From positions 1 to 44,245 of the forward strand of contig NZ_LZJI01000139.1 in NCBI RefSeq assembly GCF_001667775.1: a stretch of 44,245 nucleotides of DNA, written 5' to 3'. The first letter of the stretch is position 1; every line of letters begins with the position of its first letter. Under the pieces are notes generated by a model. That model searched no databases. It was given only the letters and a program-made list of their open reading frames with translations, and was not told the origin of the DNA. A program made the position numbers and the translations under genes. Source of the stretch: Mycobacterium sp. E1747. GTDB lineage: Bacteria > Actinomycetota > Actinomycetes > Mycobacteriales > Mycobacteriaceae. Shown here one piece after another: positions 18,195 to 26,842 of the stretch.

Positions 18195-19882
18195 CCGAGC
18201 AAGCGGGCCAGCAGCCGGCGTCGTGGCGGCGGCTCGGAGGCGGCAGCGGCGGCGAGCATGTCGGCCACCTCGGTGAATTTGCCGCGCGGCCGACCGGCGG
18301 CGCTGCCGCGAGCAATCTCCGCGGCGTCGATGGCTCGCCAGCCGCGAGCATCGACGGCGTCGGGCTGCCGGTCCCGCACCAGCTCGGCCAGCGCCTCCGG
18401 CTCTCCGACCGGATCGCCGAGCCTGCCGGCATTGAAGTCGGCCACCAGGGCGTGAACGGTCTGCAGCGAACACGATTTGTTCGTGCCGATGAATCCGCTG
18501 GGGCCGCGCTTGATCCAGCCCGCGACATAGGCCCCGGACACCGGCTCCCCGGAGGTGGGGTCGACCACACGCCCACCTTCGTTCGGAACGACAGCCGCCG
18601 AATCGTCGAACGGTAGACCGGGAATCGGCTTGCCGCGGTAGCCAATTGACGTCAGCACCAGGCCCGCGTCCAGCCGGCGCAACTCGTCACCACCGGTGGT
18701 TACGAACTCCACGCCGGTGGCGCGGTCCTCACCCAGAACCCGCTTGGGGGTCAGCTGATAGGCCAGCCGGATCCGCGGTCGCCCGTTTCCTTGGGCCGGC
18801 GACGAATCGTCACCGAGCGTGGTCAAGATGTCCAACTTGCGCTTCGTCAGACCGTCGGTTGCGGCGGCGAGCTCGGCCGCCACCAGTTCGTGGTCGGCCG
18901 CACTGAGCACGACCGCGGACGAGCCGGCGAGCCCGATCAGTTCGGGCAGCGTGAAGGCCGACTGTGCGGGGCCGCGCCGGGCGGCGACCACCACCTCGCG
19001 GACCGACGAAGCGTGCAGCGTCGCCAGCGCACGATCGGAGATGTCGGTGCGGGCCAGGTCGTCGGGGTCCGCGGTGAGCACCCGGGCCACGTCCAGGGCG
19101 ACGTTTCCGTTACCGACGATCACCACCCGCTCGTGGCCCAGATCTACCGGTAGACCGGCGAATTCGGGATGCCCGTTGATCCACGCAACCAATTCGGTGG
19201 CCGTTCCGGTGCCCGGCAGACCCATGCCCTCGATGTCGAGTCGACGGTCGTCGGGCGCCCCGACGGCGTACACCACGGCGTGGTGGTGGGCGAGGAGATC
19301 GGCATGGCTCAGGTGCTTGCCGACCTCGACGTTGAGGTAGAACCGGAAGCGGCGATGACCGGCGACACGATCGAACAGCCGCGTGACGCGCTTGGTGTTC
19401 TGGTGATCGGGCGCCACCCCGGCGCGCACCAGCCCGTAGGGCGTCGGCAGCTTCTCAAAGACGTTGACCCGCACGCCATGCTGGGTGAGCAGCTCATCGG
19501 CGGCATACATGGCCGCCGGCCCGGAGCCGACGATGGCCACGGTCAACGGCCGGCGGCGAGCACGCACCTGGGCGGCCGGGATCACCGGGGCCAGCTTCGA
19601 CGTCGGGGGCAATTTCTCCCCCTCGGGCCGCTCCGGGTAGAAGGATGCGTTGATCTCGACGAACGGCAGCTGCTTGATGTCCAGCCGGGTGTCGGGCGCG
19701 ATCGCGCCGACGGGACAGGCGCTCACGCACGCGCCGCAGTCCACGCACGCCACCGGATCGATGTAGAGCATCTCCGAAGTCGTGAAGCCGGGCTCATCGG
19801 GCGTGGGGTGAATGCAGTTCACCGGGCACGCGAAAACACAGGACCCGTCGTTACAGCACGACTGGGTAATGACGTGCGGCAT
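18191..19882 (-). CDS. fprB: Ferredoxin/ferredoxin-NADP reductase fusion FprB
   Basis: A 563-residue fusion. The first 60 residues are a 7Fe/8Fe-type ferredoxin: Cys9, Cys15, Cys19 and Cys23, then the clean CxxCxxCxxxC at 46-56. After a linker (residues 75-108) comes an adrenodoxin-reductase-like flavoprotein with FAD motif VGSGPAAMYAADELL, NADPH motif VIVGNGNVALDVARVL, and the C-terminal GWIKRGPSGFIGTNK signature of this family. It passes electrons from NADPH through FAD to its own iron-sulfur clusters and on to a partner. It starts 19 nt after the stop of the AurF-like diiron oxygenase gene, a strong hint that this oxygenase is a partner. It corresponds to Rv0886. Confidence 0.95.
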   Translation of the reverse strand: MPHVITQSCCNDGSCVFACPVNCIHPTPDEPGFTTSEMLYIDPVACVDCGACVSACPVGAIAPDTRLDIKQLPFVEINASFYPERPEGEKLPPTSKLAPVIPAAQVRARRRPLTVAIVGSGPAAMYAADELLTQHGVRVNVFEKLPTPYGLVRAGVAPDHQNTKRVTRLFDRVAGHRRFRFYLNVEVGKHLSHADLLAHHHAVVYAVGAPDDRRLDIEGMGLPGTGTATELVAWINGHPEFAGLPVDLGHERVVIVGNGNVALDVARVLTADPDDLARTDISDRALATLHASSVREVVVAARRGPAQSAFTLPELIGLAGSSAVVLSAADHELVAAELAAATDGLTKRKLDILTTLGDDSSPAQGNGRPRIRLAYQLTPKRVLGEDRATGVEFVTTGGDELRRLDAGLVLTSIGYRGKPIPGLPFDDSAAVVPNEGGRVVDPTSGEPVSGAYVAGWIKRGPSGFIGTNKSCSLQTVHALVADFNAGRLGDPVGEPEALAELVRDRQPDAVDARGWRAIDAAEIARGSAAGRPRGKFTEVADMLAAAAASEPPPRRRLLARLLG

Positions 19883-19901
19883 AGGCGATACCCGCGCGGG
19901 C

Positions 19902-20927
19902 CTAGGCGGCCGGCGCCGTGGCCAGGTGCTGACGCTGCGGCTCGCTACGGTACCGCGACGGCTTGCCGTCGATCTTGCAGAGCCGCCACATGAGCCGCGC
20001 GGAACGCGTCTCCATCAGACCGGTGTCGTGGGCCAGCATTCGGACGTCACCGAACATGTCGCTCAGCCACTTTCGCGATTCCGGCGACCGGAAGAACAGT
20101 TCCCGCTTCACCTCGCGCGGGATGTCGAACTCCTGCCAGAACGCCTTGGGCGGCACCACGATCGCGCGGCACAGCACCTTCATCGTCAGCGGCAGGTACA
20201 GCGCCGTCCAGAATCGCTGCCGGCGCGTCAGTTGCGGCACCCGCCTGCGCAGGAACTCGTGGGCGAAGGAGATGTGCCGCGCCTCCTCGGCGACGTGAAT
20301 GGCCATCACCCGCTCCATGATCGGATGCAGCGACTTACCCTCGCGCAGAACGTTTTTCTGCGTGTGGTCGATCGGCTCCTCGCCGGCGAGCACGCCGATG
20401 AAGAACGCCACCGGCAACGGACCGGCCACCAGCGGAACCAAGGGCGACAGCCACTTGAGCACCCGAGGCATGCCCGGAACGTCCGCGCCGACGCGGTTGA
20501 CCATCTCCTGGAACATCATGGTGTGGTTGCACTCTTCAACCGATTCGTGCAGGCAGTACCGGTATTCCGGGGACCCGTTCGGCACCCAGAACGTGTAGTT
20601 CATCAGGCCGCGGATCAGGATCGATTCGAAGTGCAACCCCACCTTCGCGACGTTCGCCTGGCGCCACATGCCGATCTTGATCTTGCGCTCGTCGGACTGC
20701 GCTTGGTACCAGGGATGACGGCCCAACGGATCGGTCGCCGGCAGGATCCACCGGGGATCGTTCTCCGTGACGGCGAACTCCGGTGAGTCCCAGTCGATAT
20801 CGGTGTAGGGATTGAAGTTCCGCCGCACCGACCCCTCGGACAGTGTGGCGAGCGTGTTGACGTACTCGGCGTCGTCGCGCACTTCCATATTGCGGCGCCA
20901 ACGCCGAACCATGCGTGTCCTGGCCAT
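19902..20927 (-). CDS. AurF-like diiron oxygenase (Rv0885-like)
   Basis: A 341-residue helical protein with a complete ferritin-like diiron ligand set in AurF order: Glu101, Glu132 and His135 (ECNH), Glu183 or Glu184 (AGEEP), His211, Glu215 and His218 (HVAEEARH). AurF oxidises an arylamine to a nitro compound; the mycobacterial relatives (Rv0885) have no assigned substrate. The ATG used lies 7 nt after a GGGGAGG ribosome binding site; an in-frame TTG two codons earlier sits too close to that site. The gene is upstream of fprB in an evident operon, which would supply NADPH-derived electrons. A TGGAC/GTCCA dyad stands about 30 bp before the start. Diiron N-oxygenase is the best guess; a hydroxylase or desaturase-like role remains possible. 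Confidence 0.88.
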   Translation of the reverse strand: MARTRMVRRWRRNMEVRDDAEYVNTLATLSEGSVRRNFNPYTDIDWDSPEFAVTENDPRWILPATDPLGRHPWYQAQSDERKIKIGMWRQANVAKVGLHFESILIRGLMNYTFWVPNGSPEYRYCLHESVEECNHTMMFQEMVNRVGADVPGMPRVLKWLSPLVPLVAGPLPVAFFIGVLAGEEPIDHTQKNVLREGKSLHPIMERVMAIHVAEEARHISFAHEFLRRRVPQLTRRQRFWTALYLPLTMKVLCRAIVVPPKAFWQEFDIPREVKRELFFRSPESRKWLSDMFGDVRMLAHDTGLMETRSARLMWRLCKIDGKPSRYRSEPQRQHLATAPAA

Positions 20928-20956
20928 ATCCAAGCCTCCCCAGCGAGGTTTACATC

Positions 20957-20973
20957 TGGACGTGCTATGTCCA
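20957..20973. promoter_or_regulatory. TetR-type dyad before the AurF-like oxygenase gene
   Basis: TGGACGTGCTATGTCCA has perfect 5-bp arms TGGAC/GTCCA, plus a matching T/A pair inside them, around a 7-bp centre. It lies 30 bp upstream of the oxygenase start. The form suits a TetR-family site; no TetR gene is adjacent. Just beyond it, GTACCGCA occurs twice in direct repeat (20978-20985 and 20987-20994). Confidence 0.45.
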
Positions 20974-21004
20974 AACAGTACCGCAGGTACCGCATATCTT
21001 CTAG

Positions 21005-22291
<1,287 letters not shown>

Positions 22292-22323
22292 CCCGGCGAC
22301 GACGCGGGCCGGGACGCCCAGCT

Positions 22324-22349
22324 GTGGGGGTACCTCCCGCTTGCGGGGA
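22324..22349 (+). repeat. Short interspersed hairpin element after serC
   Basis: A GGGGGTACCTCCC run continues into CCCGCTTGCGGGG, giving a 5-bp stem (CCCGC/GCGGG) with a TT loop. As I remember, this GGGGGTACCTCCCGCTTGCGGG sequence class recurs between genes throughout slow-growing mycobacterial genomes. It lies 33 nt past the serC stop and probably helps end its transcript. Confidence 0.5.
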
Positions 22350-22460
22350 GCAATCAGCACGCAACCGCCCAGCGTGTCAGAGCCGGTTCTGGGCGTTAGC
22401 TGAACTAGAGTGCGGTCGAGACGGGTCCGTCGACCTGCACGGAGCCTGCGAGGAGAAACC

Positions 22461-23234
22461 ATGCGGGAACTCAAAGTGGTTGGGGTCGATGCCGACGGCA
22501 AACACATCATCTGTGAAGCCGGCGATCCCGGGGAACCGTTCAAGCTCGCGGTCGACGATCAGCTGAAAGCCGCCGTGCGCGGCGAAACCGCGTCACCAGA
22601 GCAACCGCAACTCGACATACAGGTCACAAACATGTTGAGCCCCAAAGAGATTCAAGCCAGGATCCGGGCCGGTGCGTCGGTTGAGCAGGTGGCCGCGGCG
22701 TCGGGATCCGACATCTCACGGGTTCGCCGGTTCGCGCATCCGGTGTTGCTGGAGCGTGCGCGCGCCGCGGAGCTGGCAACGGCGGCTCATCCGGTGCTCG
22801 CCGACGGCCCCGCGGTACTCAGCCTGCTGGAGACCGTGAGCTCCGCCCTGGTGACGCGCGGCCTGGAGCCCGACAGGCTCAGCTGGGACGCCTGGCGCAA
22901 CGAGGACAGCCGCTGGACCGTACAGCTGGCCTGGAAGGCCGGCCGGTCCGACAACATCGCGCACTTCTCCTACTCCCCCGGCGCGCACGGCGGAACGGTC
23001 ACGGCGATCGACGACGCGGCCAAGGAGCTGATCGACCCGAACTTCGACCGTCCGCTGCGGCCGCTCGCGCGAGTGTCCCACGTCGACTTCGAGGAACCGG
23101 CGAAGCCGGCCGCCGCCGCTCCGGAAGAGCAGCCCGCTCCCCCAGAGCAGCCGGTGCACACCCGCCGGGGCAAGCCCGTTATCCCGGCTTGGGAGGACGT
23201 GCTGCTCGGCGTGCGCTCGGGGGGACAGCGCTAG
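22461..23234 (+). CDS. sepH: Septation protein SepH (DUF3071)
   Basis: A 257-residue protein of the DUF3071/SepH family, orthologous to Rv0883c. The N-terminal half is conserved (MRELKVVGVDADGKHIICE) and includes a helix-turn-helix-like segment (SPKEIQARIRAGASVEQVAAASG, then SRVRRFAHPVLLERARAAELA). The C-terminal part is a second alpha/beta unit followed by a Pro/Ala/Glu-rich linker (about 212-235) and a basic tail (HTRRGKPVIPAWEDVLLG). SepH of Streptomyces binds FtsZ and promotes its assembly at division sites; the same role is inferred here. The ATG at the MREL start has a GAGGAG ribosome binding site; earlier in-frame codons give non-conserved sequence. Confidence 0.9.
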   Translation: MRELKVVGVDADGKHIICEAGDPGEPFKLAVDDQLKAAVRGETASPEQPQLDIQVTNMLSPKEIQARIRAGASVEQVAAASGSDISRVRRFAHPVLLERARAAELATAAHPVLADGPAVLSLLETVSSALVTRGLEPDRLSWDAWRNEDSRWTVQLAWKAGRSDNIAHFSYSPGAHGGTVTAIDDAAKELIDPNFDRPLRPLARVSHVDFEEPAKPAAAAPEEQPAPPEQPVHTRRGKPVIPAWEDVLLGVRSGGQR

Positions 23235-23248
23235 AGCGAATGGTGGCG

Positions 23249-23521
23249 CTAGCGCGCCACCGTCAGCGCAAGCAGTGTCAACCACGCTCCGCCGACCCCG
23301 ATCCCCGCGCCCAGCAGGAACCAGCGCAGCACCAACTTGTGCCGCCAACCCCACAGCGTGGGCGCCAGCCCGCCGGCCGCGACGACGTTGAGCCCGACCG
23401 CCAGCAGCGGATGCACCCGGACCAGTCCCAGGCTCAGCACCACGATGGCGGCCCCGGTCACTGCGGCGACGAACCCGGCAACGGTCAAACCCGTTGCCCA
23501 GGGCACGGAATCGTCGGTCAC
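23249..23521 (-). CDS. DUF2537 membrane protein (Rv0882-like)
   Basis: A 90-residue membrane protein with three or four hydrophobic segments (about residues 9-33, 39-56 and 66-88) and a short polar N-terminus. It matches the DUF2537 family member Rv0882. The GTG start overlaps the upstream methyltransferase stop as GTGA, so it is the last gene of the marR-spoU-DUF2537 operon. Function unknown. It converges on sepH with only 14 bp between the stop codons. Confidence 0.82.
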   Translation of the reverse strand: MTDDSVPWATGLTVAGFVAAVTGAAIVVLSLGLVRVHPLLAVGLNVVAAGGLAPTLWGWRHKLVLRWFLLGAGIGVGGAWLTLLALTVAR

Positions 23522-24351
23522 GGCCCGAGCCTAGCCCGCTCGTAGAACGCCAAGGCGGCCGCAGTGGCGACGTTGAGGGAGTCGGTGCCGCGCGACATCG
23601 GGATCCGCACGCGCAGGTCGCTCGAGCCCAGGGCGGCCGGCGTGAGCCCCGGCCCCTCGGCGCCCACCAAGACCGCGACGCGTTCGTCGCGGACGGCCGC
23701 CATGGCCTCGGGCAGCGCGCAGGCCTTGCCGTGCGGGGTCATCGCCAGCAACCGAAATCCGTTCTCCTTCAGCACCGCGAGGTCAGCGGGCCAGTCGCGC
23801 GCTCGCGCGTACGGGACCAGCAGCGCGTGGCCCATGGAAACCCGCACGGCGCGACGGTAAAGCGGGTCGGCGCAACCGCTGCCGAACACCACCGCGTCCA
23901 CGCCCAGTCCGGCGGCGTTGCGAAAGATCGAGCCCAGGTTCTCGTGGTCGTTGACGCCCTCGAGCACCGCGACGGTCCGGGCGCGCTCGACCAGTTCGGC
24001 CAGGCCGGGCTCCGGCACCCTGCGGGCGGCCGCCAGCACACCCCGATTCAGGTGAAAGCCCACCACCCGGGCCATGACGTCAGCCGACGTCCGGTAGAAC
24101 GGCACGGCACTGCCCGCGAGGCCGTCGGCGAGCTCGCCCAGCCGTCGGTCGGTCCCCAGCAGGGCGTGCGGGGTGAACCGGGAGGCCAGCATGCGCTGGA
24201 CGACCAGCACGCCTTCGGCGATCACCAGGCCCTTGCCGGACGGCAGGTCGGGACGGCGGTCGACGCTGTTCAGGTCGCGGAAATCGTCGAGCCGCGGGTC
24301 GTCGGGATCGGCGACGTCCTGAACGTTCAGGCTATCGGTTCCGTCGCTCAC
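23518..24351 (-). CDS. SpoU/TrmH-family RNA 2'-O-methyltransferase (Rv0881-like)
   Basis: A 277-residue SPOUT methyltransferase. The three knotted-fold motifs are present: [23 protein letters not shown] (motif 1 with Asn and Arg), LVGAEGPGL (motif 2) and [18 protein letters not shown] (motif 3). An N-terminal substrate-recruiting domain (about residues 1-110) resembles the TsnR/RlmB type, so rRNA or tRNA ribose methylation with SAM is expected; the target nucleotide is unknown. The GTG start overlaps the MarR gene stop as GTGA, and the 3' end overlaps the DUF2537 gene, giving a tight three-gene operon. The open frame further upstream lies inside the MarR gene and is not used. Confidence 0.9.
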   Translation of the reverse strand: MSDGTDSLNVQDVADPDDPRLDDFRDLNSVDRRPDLPSGKGLVIAEGVLVVQRMLASRFTPHALLGTDRRLGELADGLAGSAVPFYRTSADVMARVVGFHLNRGVLAAARRVPEPGLAELVERARTVAVLEGVNDHENLGSIFRNAAGLGVDAVVFGSGCADPLYRRAVRVSMGHALLVPYARARDWPADLAVLKENGFRLLAMTPHGKACALPEAMAAVRDERVAVLVGAEGPGLTPAALGSSDLRVRIPMSRGTDSLNVATAAALAFYERARLGP

Positions 24352-24779
24352 GGGCCTTCGTCGACCAGGGCCAACATCAGGTCGGCCGCGTTGCGCAGGG
24401 TGTCGCGCTGCTCGCTGTCCAGCGTCGCCAGCCGTTTGGCCAACCACTCCTGGCGGGCGCGCCGGGTCGCCTTGACCAGCTCGGCGCCGGAATGGGAGAC
24501 CGAGACCAGCACCTGCCTGCCGTCGATGGGATGCGGGGCGCGGTCCACCAGGCCCATGTCGGCCAGCGAAGCGATCACGCGGGTCATCGACGGTGGCCGG
24601 ACGCGTTCGCGAATTGCCAGCGCACCCGGCGTCATCGGGCCCTCGTTGGCCAGCGTCGCCAGCGCCGACAGCTGGGACAACGACACTGGGGACGACGGGT
24701 TTCGGAACCGGAGTTGGCGGGCGAGCCGCATGACCGCCAGCGACAGGTCGCTGGCCAGCCGCGCATCGCTGTCAGGCAT
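24348..24779 (-). CDS. MarR-family transcriptional regulator (Rv0880-like)
   Basis: A 143-residue MarR regulator. Residues about 33-100 form the winged helix-turn-helix ([23 protein letters not shown] as helices 2-3, then [35 protein letters not shown] as the recognition helix and wing). The conserved Asp-Gly-Arg at the wing tip is present, and N- and C-terminal helices make the dimer interface. It is the first gene of an operon with the SpoU methyltransferase and DUF2537 protein. A perfect GAGGTT/AACCTC dyad stands 5 bp before the ATG, so it should repress its own operon. It corresponds to Rv0880; the ligand is not known. Confidence 0.92.
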   Translation of the reverse strand: MPDSDARLASDLSLAVMRLARQLRFRNPSSPVSLSQLSALATLANEGPMTPGALAIRERVRPPSMTRVIASLADMGLVDRAPHPIDGRQVLVSVSHSGAELVKATRRARQEWLAKRLATLDSEQRDTLRNAADLMLALVDEGP

Positions 24780-24784
24780 GGCGC

Positions 24785-24802
24785 GAGGTTACACGGAACC
24801 TC
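24785..24802. promoter_or_regulatory. MarR operator (GAGGTT-N6-AACCTC)
   Basis: GAGGTTACACGGAACCTC has perfect 6-bp arms and a 6-bp centre, 18 bp overall, the size a MarR dimer covers. It lies 5 bp before the marR start codon. If the mRNA is leaderless or short-leadered, bound protein would cover the transcription start. Confidence 0.65.
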
Positions 24803-24978
24803 AAGAAATCGGGATACGAAACGGTGAACGACGGGCTCTGATCGTCACCGCTGGGCGCGCCGAATAGCGCCGAACCGCTTGGGCCAGCGCTTAACCCGCG
24901 CTGCGCAGGCGTTTTGGGTTCGCCCCGCCGCGCATGTGGGTGTTTTGGCCGGGGGCAGGGGCGGTTATGTTAATCGCG

Positions 24979-25254
24979 ATGTCTGTCGAACCCGGCCCGA
25001 ACCGCGAGCCTCCGCCGTTGCCGCCCGCGCTGCTCAACGCGTGGCCGTTCCTCACCGTCGGCGCGCTCGGTTGGGTGGTCGCGGCGGCCGCCTCCTTCCT
25101 CGTGCCGTCCCTGCAGAGCTGGCGTCCGCTGACGCTGGCCGGGCTCGGGGTGACAGTGCTCGGCACGAGCATCTTCGTGCTGCAACTCGCACAAGCCCGT
25201 CGGGGTGCCCGTGGGGCACAGGACGGACTTGAGAACTATTTCGACCACCGCTAG
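24979..25254 (+). CDS. DUF2530 membrane protein (Rv0879c-like)
   Basis: A 91-residue protein with a proline-rich N-terminal tail (MSVEPGPNREPPPLPPALL) and two membrane segments (about 19-42 and 47-68), followed by a positively charged cytoplasmic end. Length and sequence agree with Rv0879c of the DUF2530 family. The ATG chosen gives that length; an in-frame ATG 15 codons earlier is possible but adds sequence not expected in the family. In M. tuberculosis a PPE gene (PPE13) comes next; here an SRPBCC gene occupies that place. Confidence 0.8.
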   Translation: MSVEPGPNREPPPLPPALLNAWPFLTVGALGWVVAAAASFLVPSLQSWRPLTLAGLGVTVLGTSIFVLQLAQARRGARGAQDGLENYFDHR

Positions 25255-25284
25255 TTTTCGCAATCACCGACTCGGGAGGGATCG

Positions 25285-25740
25285 ATGGTAGCCCCGCTAC
25301 TGCAAGCCCAAATCGACATCGACGCACCGGTTTCCACGGTGTGGGGGCTGATATCCGATCTCCGGCGGATGCCGGAGTGGAGCCCGCAGTGTCGTTGGAC
25401 GAAGACGTTCGGTCCGCTGCGGCAAGGCACGCGCACGCTCAACATCAATCGCCGTCACGCAATGTTCTGGCCGACCACTTCGACGGTCGTCGAGGTCATT
25501 CCCGAGACCAAGCTGGCGTTCCGTGTCAACACCAACAACACGATCTGGAGCTACGAACTCCAGCCCACCGGCACGGGCACCCGGGTGATCGAGAGCCGCC
25601 ATGCCGAGAACGGGGTGACCGCGTTTTCCAGCCTGTCGGTCAACGCGCTGTTCGGCGGGACCACCAACTTCGAACGCGAATTGCTCGACGGGATGAACGC
25701 CTCGCTGGCCAAGATCAAGGCTGCCGCCGAGAAGGCCTAG
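25285..25740 (+). CDS. SRPBCC family protein
   Basis: A 151-residue START-like protein: strand IDIDAPVSTVWGLISDLRRMPEWSP, central beta-sheet with TTSTVVEVIPETKLAFRV and WSYELQPTGTGTRVIESRH, and the long C-terminal helix (FERELLDGMNASLAKIKAAAE). The fold makes a hydrophobic ligand cavity, and many mycobacterial copies exist (for example Rv0854, Rv0856, Rv0857). It is only distantly like the first SRPBCC protein of this window and lacks an antitoxin-like neighbour. The start has a good GGGAGG ribosome binding site. Its TAG stop overlaps the opposing gene's TAG as CTAG (25737-25740). Ligand and function unknown. Confidence 0.87.
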   Translation: MVAPLLQAQIDIDAPVSTVWGLISDLRRMPEWSPQCRWTKTFGPLRQGTRTLNINRRHAMFWPTTSTVVEVIPETKLAFRVNTNNTIWSYELQPTGTGTRVIESRHAENGVTAFSSLSVNALFGGTTNFERELLDGMNASLAKIKAAAEKA

Positions 25741-26762
25741 TCCGCCTCGGGCCGCGACTCCGGCGTCTCGGCTTCGGCCTGCGCCGTTTCGGGCGGGGCC
25801 TCCGGCGCACCGGCCTCGGGTTCCGGCGTCTCCGAAGTTGTTGTCGCTGACTCCGGTTCCCCCTGCGGGCCATCGGGAGGCTCGACGTCCCCGGGCGGCG
25901 ATTCCGCTTCCTCGGTCGGCGCGTCCGCGGCCTCCGGCTGCGAAACCTCGGCCGGCTCCGCCTGCGCGGGCGGCTCGACGACGTCGAGCACGCCGTCGTC
26001 GTAGGGCTCGTACATCGGTGAACCGGTGCCCGCCGGAGCCGGGGTATCCGAGTGCGCGCCGCAACCGTACTGCCTGTCGACGATCTGCCCGTCGGCCGAC
26101 AGCTCGTTGCCGCACACGCCGAACATCGCGCCGAGCGATCCCGCCAACGGCAGGTAGAAGCCGCAGTCACGGCAAACGCGTTTGGTGGACCGCGCCATCG
26201 GCGAGTCGGGACCGTGCTCGCCGGTGTGCCATCGTTCGGCCGCGTCCGCGCGGCCGAAGGCGCTCATAACCCAGCGCCGGCCCAGCCCGATCTCGGCGGC
26301 GGTCTCATCGACCTGTGGGTCGCCGCTGGCGGTGTAGCCGGGAACCAGCCGCGGATCGTCGGCCGCGGGTGCCAGCAGGTCTCCGGGGCTCAAGTCCCCG
26401 GGCCGCACCCGCTGGTCCCACGGAACCCACTGGGGTGCCAGCAACGCGGTCGGGCCCGGGATCAGCACCACCTCGCTCACGGTCGCGTGGTCGGCACCGG
26501 GATGGGCGGCGACCACGACGGCCCATTGCCAGCCCTGATACCCGGGCAGATGAGCCAGGAACCGGTGCGTGGCGGCGGCCGGGTCCTCGTAATTGACCCC
26601 CAGATAGTCACCCACGGTCTCTGCGCCGCTGAACTCGACGACGGCGGCCCTGGCCTGGTCCACCGCACCCGTCAGCACCGTGGCCAACCCCGCGGGCCAC
26701 TCGGCCACGGTTGCTCCGGCGGATTGCTCGCTGGATCCGGTCAAGGTGTCCTCTTTCTCCAT
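25737..26762 (-). CDS. DUF3027 protein with zinc-ribbon-like cysteines and long acidic tail (Rv0877-like)
   Basis: A 341-residue protein of the DUF3027 family. The conserved domain covers about residues 15-245 and carries four cysteines that could bind zinc: Cys197 and Cys200 (CRDC), Cys217 (GVCGNE) and Cys234 (YGCG). From about residue 250 the chain becomes a 90-residue tail of Glu, Pro, Ala, Thr and Asp with almost no hydrophobic or basic residues. Rv0877 is about 262 residues long, so the tail is an addition in this lineage. Function is unknown; the tail should be disordered and strongly negative. The ATG lies in an A/T-rich stretch (TCTTTCTCCATTG read from the plus strand), 80 bp from the divergent MFS gene. 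Confidence 0.85.
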   Translation of the reverse strand: MEKEDTLTGSSEQSAGATVAEWPAGLATVLTGAVDQARAAVVEFSGAETVGDYLGVNYEDPAAATHRFLAHLPGYQGWQWAVVVAAHPGADHATVSEVVLIPGPTALLAPQWVPWDQRVRPGDLSPGDLLAPAADDPRLVPGYTASGDPQVDETAAEIGLGRRWVMSAFGRADAAERWHTGEHGPDSPMARSTKRVCRDCGFYLPLAGSLGAMFGVCGNELSADGQIVDRQYGCGAHSDTPAPAGTGSPMYEPYDDGVLDVVEPPAQAEPAEVSQPEAADAPTEEAESPPGDVEPPDGPQGEPESATTTSETPEPEAGAPEAPPETAQAEAETPESRPEAD

Positions 26763-26842
26763 TGCGGTTCCAATACTAGGTCGGCGAGCCACACCCCGTT
26801 GCCTGCAGACGCTTGTCGTCGGCATAGGGGAGAATCTGCAAC

